Source: Struthidea cinerea (taxonomy: Eukaryota > Chordata > Aves > Passeriformes > Corcoracidae). From it: 64,000 nucleotides of DNA. Under the pieces are notes generated by a model. It had not been told where the DNA came from, made no database searches, and worked only from the letters and a program-made list of their open reading frames with translations. The position numbers and the translations under genes are program-made. Position 1 is the first letter of the stretch. Each line of letters opens with the position of its first letter. The stretch is from assembly GCA_013397865.1 (NCBI GenBank), contig VZTI01005237.1:225140-289139 (forward strand), in the 5' to 3' direction. Of this stretch, positions 25,068 through 37,000 are shown piece after piece.

Positions 25068-26610
25068 TGAGAAAAAAAAATAAAAACCAGTAACAGTGGA
25101 AAAACCCCAAGAGCAATTACACAAGAGAATCCAAATATCCCAAGAAGCAGTCGCAGCTCCTGCCTTCCTGGTAGTGCTGTCCACAGGCAGCACAGTCCTC
25201 CCTCTCCTTCCCAGCCTCCAGTGACCTCTGTGCAGCTTTGAGAGCCTCCCAGAGCCCACAGTTACCCCGAACACACTTGTACTGGGACCAAGTGAGTCAG
25301 CCTGAGGAGGACCTCTCCTCTCCCACCGATGTCTCAACACATGTTCCTGCCTCACCCGGAGAAGGGGACACTTTTTTCTATCGCCTCTCTGAGTTTGGCC
25401 TCGAGCCTACAGCAAAGCCTCAGGAAGGAGGCTTCAGGAGCCACGAGATTTCCAACCAGCTTTGCAACTGCTTGGTTTTGTGCTGCCTGCTCAGGTGCTC
25501 ACTTTGGGGACCCACACTCAGATTTTTGTCTCGCAGCACTCCAGACTCGGAGCCGCAAGAGGACACAGCTTGCTCACGGTTCTGTAACACCTTCCTGGCA
25601 CGGAGGCACCGGACACACGTCACCCTTTGCTCTGGGGGGTTGGTCCCACTCCCAGTGGAGGTAGGAGCCATGTACAGGGGATGCTAAGAAAGATCCACAG
25701 TGGGGGGTTCAGAGCTTGCCCCTGTGAAAGCTCAGTGCTTCCCAGTGCGAGATGCCACCCAGGCAGAGCTCAGATCCAGCCTTCCCCAAGAGGCAGGGCT
25801 CGGCCCAGCACTGCAGGGGACAGAAAGTTATCACCTCCACACTGCAAGCTTCCAACGCTTGCTTCCAAGGGCAACTCGAGGTGGGGATCTCTGCTCTGAC
25901 TCTGCGGATCAAACCTGGCACATCCCGAGCTGCTTCCAGGAGCCAGGACACAGCCACGGAGCCCCCGGGCTCCAGCTGCACCCAGGTGCCTTCCCAAGCA
26001 CAAGCCCCTGGTGCTCTACACAAGACACTGGACAAACAGCAGCACAAACAAGATCAAAAGCTTCTTACACCCCATAGGGCTGCTGAAGAATTAACTCCAG
26101 CCTTTTCATTCTCATCTGCATATATCTCAGTAAAATATATAATATATAGCTCTATAGGACTGATTGTAATATATTACAGCCTAGAATTACTCTTGTCTTT
26201 TCTCTACTTCAATCATATTTATGCATCCAACTTTGCATACAGAAGTTACTGCCTTGAATTTATAATTGAAATTCACAGAATAAAGCTTAAATAGTTTTCA
26301 CAGAGACTCATTATATTAGTGTTTTACATAAAAAGGATAAAAGTTACCAAATGAGAAAGCAGCCATTTCAGAAACTATAAATAATTCTATTAAAAAAAAT
26401 CCTAGAAAAGTTATGAGAGAATCATAAATACCTGTCACCTCTACAGTAGCTGCTATAGAACTAGAAGAAACCTCTAACACTCTGTAGCTAACTCTGCTTC
26501 AGTTCAGAATATGAATTATACAAAACAGCATCTCTAAAGAAATGCCCGGCCAAAGGAAACACAAAGGGATTGAAAAAATAAATCTGAGGAAATTAAAAAA
26601 GTAGATTTTT

Positions 26611-26616
26611 TTTATT
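26611..26616 (-). terminator. SDC4: SDC4 possible proximal poly(A) signal
   Basis: Minus-strand AATAAA within the AT-rich block, about 0.8 kb after the stop. It may allow a short 3' UTR form, but it sits in low-complexity A/T sequence and so is weak evidence. Confidence 0.3.
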
Positions 26617-27397
26617 ATTATTTCAAAACAATTTCTACAAACTTTATATAAACATTAGGCTATTTTCTTTAAAATTTTGTTATAAAAAAATCCTACAAGC
26701 AATCCTTAAAAAAAGGTAAGAGACTGAAGGCAAGGAAAGGGTGTCACCATAGCCAAACACAACTGGCTGTCCTGATTTCAAGGACTAATGACCCTTGCCT
26801 GGAGCCAACAGGAAGAGACACAACTCTCCTGGGGAAGACATTCCCATAGGCCCTTTATGGCATCCAGGGATATTGAGCCCTTGTGGGCCTTTTGCTCCCT
26901 GATAAGGCAACATTAACTGTAGTGTAAGAGATTCATAAATAGTTCTCCACAAAAATGCTTCACATCAACAGCCTGCTGCAAGACATCTAGTAGCAAGATT
27001 TATAAAAAAAGCCATCTTCTATAGAAGCAGCCAATCCCAGCACGGCACGCTGGATGCAGACACATGGTGTTTGCTTCCATACAGTCTGGTTTGTGTTTAT
27101 ATACCCTCTATAAAACCAAGCAGAAAATTTGGCATCTTTGTTCTTTTTACACTAACTTAGAAAAAAAATACACTGAGGTTTTTTTTTTCAGACTCTTTGT
27201 ATTTCATTGGGCCCTTGTTAGCTGAGTGGGATGGGAAGGGTCACGAAGGAAGTTTGTTTTTTCTCAAAGTCACTTTGAAATTCAATCCAAAAAGAAAAAA
27301 AAAAAAAAAAAGCATTTGCTCAGCACATCTCATCTGAGGGCACAGTGTTTCCATACAGTCTGTTTGTCCCTTGATGGGCACAAGGTGCTGCTGAGCT

Positions 27398-27549
27398 TTA
27401 GGCATAGAACTCATTTGTGGGGGCTTTTTTGTAGATGGGTTTCTTCCCCAGGTCGTAACTGCCCTCGTCCTTTTTCTTCATGCGATAGACCAAGAGCAGG
27501 ATCAGGAAGACGGCAAACAGGAGGCCCACTGCTCCTCCTGCGATGAGAG
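27398..27549 (-). CDS. SDC4: SDC4 exon 5 (transmembrane and cytoplasmic)
   Basis: Acceptor CTCCCCAG. It encodes the transmembrane helix and the whole cytoplasmic tail, ending PTNEFYA, with TAA at 27400-27398. Confidence 0.98.
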
Positions 27550-27999
27550 CTGGGGAGGGAAGAGAGGATGGAGTAAGTCTTGGGCAACTCCAAACCACCA
27601 GCGACATCTCAATCTGCTTCAAAAGCAGCAGCCCCCAGAACTGCCTCCAGAGTCAGTGTCCATGTGCCTGTCACCATATGGGCTGGCACTTTCAGCAACA
27701 GCAGATGTCACTGGGAAAGGCCAGGACTGCTTCCAGTCCAACCACAGAATAACAACATGTTCCACATTAACCAGTTTGAGCTAATCTTCCAGTTTAGTTC
27801 AAGAAAGAAATGTTGACAAGAAGATGTTCTCCCTGGAGACAGACAAAACAAAAAAAACCCACCCAGAAAAGCCTTCACCACAAGCCACAGGAGAATGGTA
27901 GAGCTCCAATCTGAATGCTTTGTTAGCTACCTGTGTGAGCACACCCTGGGGACACTGTGTTTCAATTCATCAACATCCAATTACCAACACCACTTTCCT

Positions 28000-28047
<48 letters not shown>

Positions 28048-31000
28048 CCCACATCCCAGCAACCAAAACCTACAAACAACCACTAAGATTTCCTCTCTCC
28101 TCACACCAAGGGTGGCCCCAAGACTTCACTGAAGTTGATCCCTTGTTGTGACACCTATTCCTTGCACTAAATCAGCTTCTTTGCTAGATGGTTTTGCAAT
28201 CCACCCTTCCAATCTCTTCTCTGACTGGGAGCACAGCTGCATATCAGCACAAAGGGCTTGGGTTTATCCTTGGACCATCAGACCAAGTGCGTGAAGCAGC
28301 AATATGCTGGAGACAGACCTGTCCCACATGCTGAGGGGAAGGCAGTCGCTGCGTTTTGCTCTAGATATTGGTACTCAGATTCCTAGAGCTGACCACGTGT
28401 TGGAATCCGTTAGAGGGGTTGCTCAGCTCCTGGCAAAGCTCAGAAAAGGCAGGACTTGGGCAGAGGTTGGAAGGAAAATGCCTGTATTTGGTATCAAAAG
28501 TCTATGATGTCACTGCTTTATGGCCAGAGACGCCTCTTGCTGAGGCAGTATCTGGGTGCAGAGCAGCTGCCACATGACTTAAATCAACAGTCAGCTGGCA
28601 GGCTCAAAAACAAGCTGTTTATCCCAGCAGCAGGCTCTGCTGTTGTTTAAGGACTGGGAGGCAGAAGCCACCCTGCTACAGGTAGCCACAGAGGTGAAGC
28701 AACTCACTCCCCTGTCAGCAGGGAGCTGCTCCCCAGAGAAACAGGGAACAACAGAAGCCATTTTGATTTTCAGTATTAATGATTTACCAGGACAAGGTGG
28801 AGTATTACCTGTAAGGACTTCTGTTCTTTCAAAGATGCTGCTGTTGGCTGTGCTTGCCATGGAGATCTTGTTGGACAGGTTCTCTTCGACAGGTACAGCT
28901 TTGTCTGGAATGATTTCATTGTCCACCATTGTGTTTTTCTTCTCGCCTTCTATCTTTCTCCCAGTATCTCCGGGGATATAGTTGTCAGATATCTACAGAA
29001 CACAGACAGACCACACCCGTCAGCAAGCAGCACCCAGCCTACCCACAGCTGAAACCAGGAGGGTGTGCAGGGAATAGAAAGTTTGCTCAGTGCATTACGA
29101 GTACACTGTGCCTGCTCGTGCAGGTGGATTCGTCTTGATGCCACGTCTTACGGGGGAGGGAGGGTGTTCAGAAAGTTTCACAGACAGACCAGAGGAGCTA
29201 CATGGTGCTTAAAACACACAGGGGCAATACCTACCACTGGGGTATCCATGGTGGTCAGATAGATGCCATCTTCAGAGTCTGGGTAGTCTGCAGAGGGGAC
29301 AAAAAAAACCAGAAAGGGCTCTCAAGTTTCTGTCTCATTACATGCTGTTTTTATGGAATTCAGACACTTCCTGCAATACCAGCAACTGCACACAAACTAG
29401 GACACTTGTCCTCTGCAATTCCCTCTTATCTACTAGTACTATTTATCATTTCATTACTTGGATTGCACAAGACCATGAGACGTAATCTTGAAACCAACAC
29501 CTCTCTGCTGGGAGGGATCTTCAGCTGCATCCATTGGCCCCTGCAGAGCAGGTCTGCCACAGCTTATAAGGTAATGCCAATGGAGGGCACTGCTCCCACC
29601 GCCCATCCCTAAAGGATCGTTCATCAACCCTCCGGATCTGCCCAAGCATGTCAGGCACCGATTTCAGCACTTGTTCTTTTACTTTTAGAGAACAAATGTT
29701 CACATAAAGGGACACAGAGCTACAGAAACTGGTTTGGGCAGGGAGCTTTGCATGTCCCAAAGAGTTCACTTGAACACCAGTTAGTCCTTTACCTTGTTTG
29801 GCCTCAGCTGAGACATTAACTTTAAGCCTTTTAACACTGCCTCAACAATAGATTATTTTTTTTGAAGTTTCTCAGCAGTTCTTTGGAGTTCAACAGGAAA
29901 AAGATCCAGCCAGCACAAGGCCTTTTCATTTGCAGCAAGACAAGCTTGGCTGGACTCCATCTGTCCTCCCTGAGTGATTCAACATCACAGCACCACCACT
30001 TTCACTGCTCTCATCTGAGTGACTACGAGTCACAGTTTTCATCTCCACCTGACACTGTGGCTCCTCTGGAGCTCTGGCTGTGATTTAGCCCATCACTCAA
30101 GGGCTGGTGCTGAAAGAAGTTTCACAGGAACAGCTGAGGCAGATCCACTTCCCCACTTACCTCCCGACCCAGATGTCTCATCTATATCAAATCCATCAGA
30201 GGTTAAGTAAGGCCTGAATTCACCAATGTCTTCATCATCTGGCAAGTCCCCAGAGGCAGGGTAGTCAAGCCATCCAGCATCCATGGTTTCAGTTTCTCTT
30301 ACCTGTAAATGGAGGGGGAAACATGGTAAATATGAAGAGTTAAACTCTTCAGAAGCATTGCACAGGCAGTTCAGAGCCTGAGCACATCACTTCCACCAGA
30401 AAAACATTAAATGCTGAACTTCCTCTGCGCCAAAAGCACTATCTTTATCAGCTGAATTCCCCTGGAATTTCTCAGAACAGAAGTGAGAGCCAGTCTAGGA
30501 GGGGAATTTCCTGAAGGCTACAGGTTCAAGAGGTTCAACTGCCAGGGTGAAAATACCACAACCGGATCTTGGTCACGAGTTTGTAGCAAAAGCATTTGGA
30601 AAAGTAATACCTTCAGTTTGTGACAAGGGAGAGTTTGGAAGGACTTGTTACTCCCAGGAAAAAAACCTGACACATATAGGTCGGTTTTTTGCATAGCACC
30701 AAAGCTTCATGCCAAGGCAATTCCTCACTCCTTATACTGAGAACAAGCCTATTTTATCACCCAAGGGTTAAGAGCTGGCCTGTCAGTTCAGCTGAACTGC
30801 AGTGCAATACAGGCTGACGTTCAAGAGCACTCACTATCAGTAATGACTTGCCTGAAGGAAGAGCTTCCCCTGCCTCACCTTTTTAAAAAGCATGTAAACA
30901 AACAAACCTATAAAATATCTCCGGGATCCAAAGGCCCAAGGAGTGCAGTTAACAGCACAAAAGCTGGACAGCCTCCCAGATATCAGCTGTTTGGCCACAA

Positions 31001-34000
31001 CAGCAATTTGCACACCAGAGCTCACTTGCACTTGGACCTTCCAGGAGCCACAAGCCCAAATCTCCTGCCCTCACCAAAGTTATGCAACTTCCCAGAACTA
31101 TTTCTCCTCGCCCCACAGCCCTGGGGCCAGCCTTGGTGAGGGTACTGCAGGTATGAGCTCTGGGGTTGCTCAACACCACCCCACAGATTCCAGATGCTTC
31201 CACAGCCATGAAATCATCACCACCACGGAGGGGGACTCAACCCTTTCCCCCAAGGCAAGAGGCACAATGCAGACGGATGGGTCCCTTCCATGGGGGCTAA
31301 GGTGGCAACATTCTTTCATGCTGTCCTCACAGGAACACCTGACAAAGGTTTTGTCTACCCAGAAGAGCATTCCACAGTCCTGCACATCCAAGGGGTTTCC
31401 CTCAATGTACGAGCTTACCGGGCTACAGCCTCACTGGGGCCAGGAGGATCAGAGGCTCCCGGGGACACAGAGCTGGGTGGCAGCACCACCAAGCCCTGAG
31501 CAGCGGGGACCAGCCCTCCCGCTCACCTGGCCAGGTGGGGCCCATCCCACAGCCCAGAGGTGATGAATTACATCCGCTATCGATCTCTAACCGAGGCCAG
31601 CAATCAGCCACAAGCCATGTGTCAGCTTCCTCTGCCCACAGCCCCAGCCCTGCTCCCAGCCCCACTCCCCTGCCCACTGGCACACTGGGTTTGCCACAAG
31701 CAAGCACAAGATGTTTCTCATTTTGCACCAGCAGCAGCGGCACTGGATGTGCTTTTCCTTGCTTATTGAGGCATTTTTGGTCTCCCCAGCAACCCGGCTA
31801 CAGGATAACCAGATGAACAGCCCAGAGGGCATGAAGTGCTGAGGCCAGTTCTCCTCCCAGACCCTCTCTCTCTGCTATGCCAAGCCTGGCACTAGATGCT
31901 GGGAAGGGGGCTGGGAGGAAAGTCAGCTTGGAAGAAATCCTCTCCCAGCCTGGAATCAGGCATTCCTAACGTTAGGGATCACTTGCTCCAAGGCAAATTC
32001 ATTTCAAGATATGCGAAACCCAGCCAAAGCCAGCCCTGCAATGGAAACTGCTGCCAGCATGCAGTAGCTGTTCCCAGGGCAGCTTCTGGCCATTTCATCG
32101 AGGGGCAGGAAGAACCCAGTTCCCGGGGCTGGGGAGCACACTTGCTGCAGATCCAAATAACCCTGCAACCCTGCATGTTGGTGAGTGCTGTGCCGCGCCA
32201 CACCCCGGAGCCAGCTCACCCTGTACTTCACCATGAGTCACAGCCACTAATGCCCAAGCAAGGGCGGCTCAAGAAAACCCAAGTTTAAGCCCCAGGGTGA
32301 CTAGACAGCCCACAGGCCTTATCAGATCAGCCCAGCCACGAGCTGAGCGGTGGCTCACAGCCACAGTGATTAGTGCACGCTGTGGAACACACCAGGTCTG
32401 GCTATCAAAAAACCCTATTTAAATCAGGAGAGACTGTGTTTACCAGCAGAGCACACAACAAGCAAATTACTGACTCACAGGCGTAAATAAGATTATATGG
32501 GAGCGTTCCCTGAACTCATTCTTCATCATCCTCTTGAGCAAGGATGGGGAAGTTCCTGGAAGCCACAAGAACTTCTCAAACCGTACAGGAACCTTTTCCT
32601 GTGGGCAGTGGCCTCACATTACAGGTTCATCTGACAGTGAAGTCAGAGGGCTGCTGGGCACCTCCATAATTACTCTCCAGGTTTCAAGGCATGTACTTCC
32701 AGGAAGCAGGCCCTGCCTGGGAGCTGGGGCACGGGCAGGCTGGGAAGAGTTAACGCTGGAGTGCAGTGCTCACAGAGCAGGTCTGGAGCAGGCACATTCC
32801 TTGCATACACACCTGTGAGAGGGCACACAGGCACTTTCACAGGACTTAAAAGCAAGAGCTTCTGGGCTTCCCAAGTGCCACATAAAGAGCTCCCTGGAGT
32901 ATTGTTCAAAAAAAAGTACATCCCTTTGCAAGAGCAGACAGTCCTCCCTGCAGCTCTGCTGCTTGGTGAAGAGGCACCACGGAAGGTGCCGCTACTTCCT
33001 CCGGGCTTGCAGGCTGCGGCCAAGAGAGAAAAGCTCTGAGACTGCCGCAGGAGGATGGTCAGCCCTTGCCAAGTCATCCCTGGCCACGTTCAGCTTAACA
33101 CCTTCTGCAACTGCTAGCTAGAGAAGGGCACCAGCGCTGCTCCGAGGCTGCTTTCCACCACCTGTTATCCCCGTGCTGGAGCCAGGCCAGGGACTTGCTG
33201 GGAGAGTCGGACTGGGCGGCTGCACAGCCCCACCTCACCCTGGCAGCTGAAGCAGAGTCCTACTATTAATATGCTCCTCTCTAGGAGGGGTCTGAACAGG
33301 AATCAACCTTTCCTGCAGGAGTTTAGTTCCAGGATTTCTTCCTCACGTTAAGCAGCTTTATCCCCAGTAAGCACCGAGCGAGATTAAACAGCATGCTGGG
33401 GGAGCAGAAGCTTTTCCTGCCTGCCAGTGGCAAAAAAAAATAAATAAATAAGAGTTTATTCCCTGCCAGACAACCAGCACGTCAGGCACGTGAACCAAGT
33501 GTCATTCCTGGAAAAGCTGGGCACAGAGGCCTCATGTTTTGAGACAGGCTGCACTACTGGATGAAGCCAGACGCTCTTTGCTCAGTGGAGGCACAGGACC
33601 TGGGACCTCAGGCAGCCCTGCTGTGCTCCATCCCTAGCCCATCCCACTCCATTTCGTGCTCCTGGGGCCTTCCCTTACAGCCCCAGAATACCACTCGCCT
33701 CTTCTCAAAGCAAGATCAGCTACTGTACTGAGGCAGCAAACAAAGTTTCTGTGCAATGTGTGAATTTCCCCAGCCACTGGCAAGTTCTGGGAAATAACAA
33801 ACCCAGGCAGCTCACCTGCCCCAGCCCACAAAAGGTCTTTGCAAACCCTTTCCAAAACACCCAAATGTTGTTCTGGGGCAGAGACTAAGTTTTCCAGACA
33901 TGGAACTGGGTTTTACAGCTGTCCCTTGTCTCTGATCAAACATAGAGTTCATTAAAAGCTGCAAAGGGAGTCAGACCTGCAGGGACTGGGGCATTCACAG

Positions 34001-37000
34001 TGTACAGAGCCCTTTATCAAGTTTATAATTTTGGCATGGAGACCCAGTGCTTGCTCCCAGTCTCTCTCCCCAGCGCTGTGTACATAAACCTGGGAGTAAA
34101 CAGGAGCAAGGTGAAAGTCAACCTTTCCTAAACAAAAGCACATGGAGCTGGGCCAGCCTGGGAGGTGGCAGAAGGGGGCAGAGGCACAGACCTGTTAACC
34201 CAGTGTAGCCTGCAGGGACAGGCAGGTGCGAGCTGCTCCCAGGGCTCCTCAGGTGCTCTGCACTCGGGGTCGGTTGTGCAGATCACCTCATTTCACTGCA
34301 GCAAGCAGCCTTACACAAAATATCCTCCCTGGACCCTGTCCTGTCACAGACAGATGTCACCTCACACCACCACTGCACAACGACATCGGCTTAACCAGGA
34401 AGGGCTCCTGAACAACATGGGCAGCTGCAAGGATGCAAAGCTCTGTAAACCACCGAGCCCAAGAGAGGGGATTTCCATGCAGTTCACTTCCACCCAGCTC
34501 TTGCAGGAGCCCGCAAACCAGGAAGGTTCTAAAGCTCACGCCAAGCATGTGAAAGAGCAGGGGTTAGGAGTGAGCTCACCCCCCTGAAGCCCCAACAGCC
34601 CCCCAAAAGCAGAGGAGCCACACAGCACTGGAAACAGGGCAGCTCAAATCAGTGTGAAACAGCCCGAATAGAGCTGATCTCCACAGGAGGGAGGTGTGCA
34701 GTGGCAACAGGCAAAGATTGCTCTGTCTTCCCATCTGAATAAGCATTAAAAAACCTATGAGCTTCCAGCAGAGGCAGCTCCTTCCAGACTAGCAAGGGAA
34801 GGGTCTATATTTCCCCCCAAAATATCCTTCACTCCCTTCCCTCACTCCATGCTCCAGCTCTGTGTAGAGGAGAAGAACATAAATACACAATAGTCATTTT
34901 AGTCCTGAGAGCAAAGCAAGTATCAACATTTCAGTCGAAGTCACAAGAGCAAAGCAAGTATCAACATTTCAGTCGAAGTCACACCTAACTCCCTTAACAC
35001 ATCAGCCACAGCAAAGCAAAAACATCCACTTGTGCCAGCTCCTTGTGACCATGCCTGGAGGTACCACCTTACCACCCATTCCTGGTCAGTCTGGCCCACA
35101 TAACTCGCAGCACACAGAGCCTGCACTGGGGCCCTTGTGCCAAGGACAAAAGTAAACAGCTCCCATCCAGGCACATGTTTGCATTTAGTTGCATGGCAGG
35201 ATCACCTGAGGCTTCCAGACATAGTTAAATACTACCTTTGCTCCACACTTTCCAAGCAGTCCTGGGACCACAGCCAGCCTTGCCCATCTCCTCTGACAGC
35301 CACTGTCCAGCACTCCCACCACAGTGAGCCATAAAGGTAAATCCACGACACTCTGAGGACTAGGGGGGAAATCAGAGCAGAGTGCAGACCAGAACCTGCA
35401 GGAGCTCCAGCACCCACAGCAGTTATTGCACAGTCTTTGTGCCTCTTACCAAAGAGGGGAAAAAGGAATTTTTTTTAAAATTGTGCTCAGCAACACAAAC
35501 AGGGTTTTGCTTAATAAGACAGCAGGAGCAGCATGCAGGCTGGGGAACTGTTCAGCTGGGAAAAGCATCACTCGTTCAAGCTGACTTTAGGGAAGCCTGC
35601 CCAGTCCCTGCCCAAGCAGGTCTCCATCTCCCGGCAGCCCGGTGTGCTCACACTCCGCAGCCCACGTGCGGAAGGCACATCCAGCACTACCCCAGTGCCA
35701 GCCTGGCCCACTCCCCCCTCTCCCCCATTCCCTGTGTGATTCTTTAAGCCGCGTTGCCACAAGCAGCTCTCCCGGGGGCTCATGCGGCAGCGGAGCCGTA
35801 ATCCCCGTGACAATTACACTCTAATCCCGGGCTCTGGAGAGCCACTCGCTGTCACGGGTGCCTCCCCTGCCGCAGGGATGAATCCTCCCAGGCTCTGCTT
35901 GCTCAAAATAGGCTTCCTTGCACTTGCAAAGTCAAACCGCAGTCACCTTTGAGCTGCTGCGCTCTTGCTTACACACAGCCTGCTCCCTCCAGCCCACATC
36001 ACACACCGGCCACGCTGCAGGAGCAGGACGGAGAGATTACAAAGGAATGGACTCTTGCTTAACTGCTTTTTGCCTGATTATCAGCCAATAGCAAAGCCGT
36101 AAAGATTGAGTCCTTTGCCAGAAAGGCACACGCTGGGATATGTTTACTGCAATGGTGGCAAAATAGCTGCTCTAAAGAGCCAACTCCCAGCTCCAGAGCC
36201 TGAGCAGGAAGGAGATGACCACTTCCCAGTCCAGCTCAGGGAGACAAAGCTCAGCAGGCAGTTGCAGATGGCTGTGTGTCCATCACTTGCCCCAAAGCAA
36301 ATACAGAAAGTTCAGAGGAAAACTACAGGAGGAAAAGCAGGAGCTCTCATGTGACTCAAGAGGAAAACAACTGTGACAGAGACGTTTCACACCCCTGAAG
36401 TGTTCTCCCGGTCACAGGCCATGATACACACCTAGTTCATAAAAAGATCCTATTTTTTTATGGTATTTACAAACCTAATCATAAGTAGTTCATAGGCTTC
36501 ACTGTCCAGAGCTCAGCTCAGAAGCTGGAAAAATTCTATTCAAAGTTAAAAACTGAATTCACAGTTTTTTCAGCTCACAACTCACTCTGAGTTGCCCTAC
36601 TCTATAGTAAAGGCTTCTATTGCATCCTTGTCTGTGGAAGAAAAAAAGGATATAAATTTCCCAGCAAAACAGCTTTTCCATCAAGGATGATTTTTCACGC
36701 TGACACTTCAGACTTGGGCTATTTCACATGTCACACTTCCCCCTCATGCCAGGAAAAGGTCTGCCCTCACTGCTCTTTCCTAGAATACAGCTGCACCCCA
36801 ATGCTTCCCCAAACACGCACACAAGCAGAATTTCCACTTGGCAAGAAATGTGTGACGTGCGATTTTGGGATCTTTATGCTCCCTCATGCCAGAGCATTAG
36901 CAAAATTAAGCCATGCAGACACCCAACTTCAAAGAGTGCCTTTCCTATCTGGCTCACCATGTGGCTAATCTCAGCTTGTTTGTACAGTCAAGATTCCCAA

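Larger units (their letters stand above)
25045..27397 (-). other. SDC4: SDC4 3' untranslated region (inferred extent)
   Basis: Sequence downstream of the SDC4 stop on the minus strand. The first 1.3 kb (about 27350 down to 26085) is strikingly AT-rich and unlike its surroundings, as expected of a vertebrate 3' UTR. Minus-strand AATAAA hexamers are at 26611-26616 and 25062-25067. The second is preceded by a T-rich stretch and followed by T-rich sequence, so I take it as the distal end. The proximal part is more certain than the distal part. Confidence 0.55.

Noticed and set aside
28001..28046. Poly(A) tail of a retroposed gene
   Set aside because: The sequence 5' of the A run resembles no coding gene or SINE and no target-site duplication is evident, so a mononucleotide microsatellite is simpler.
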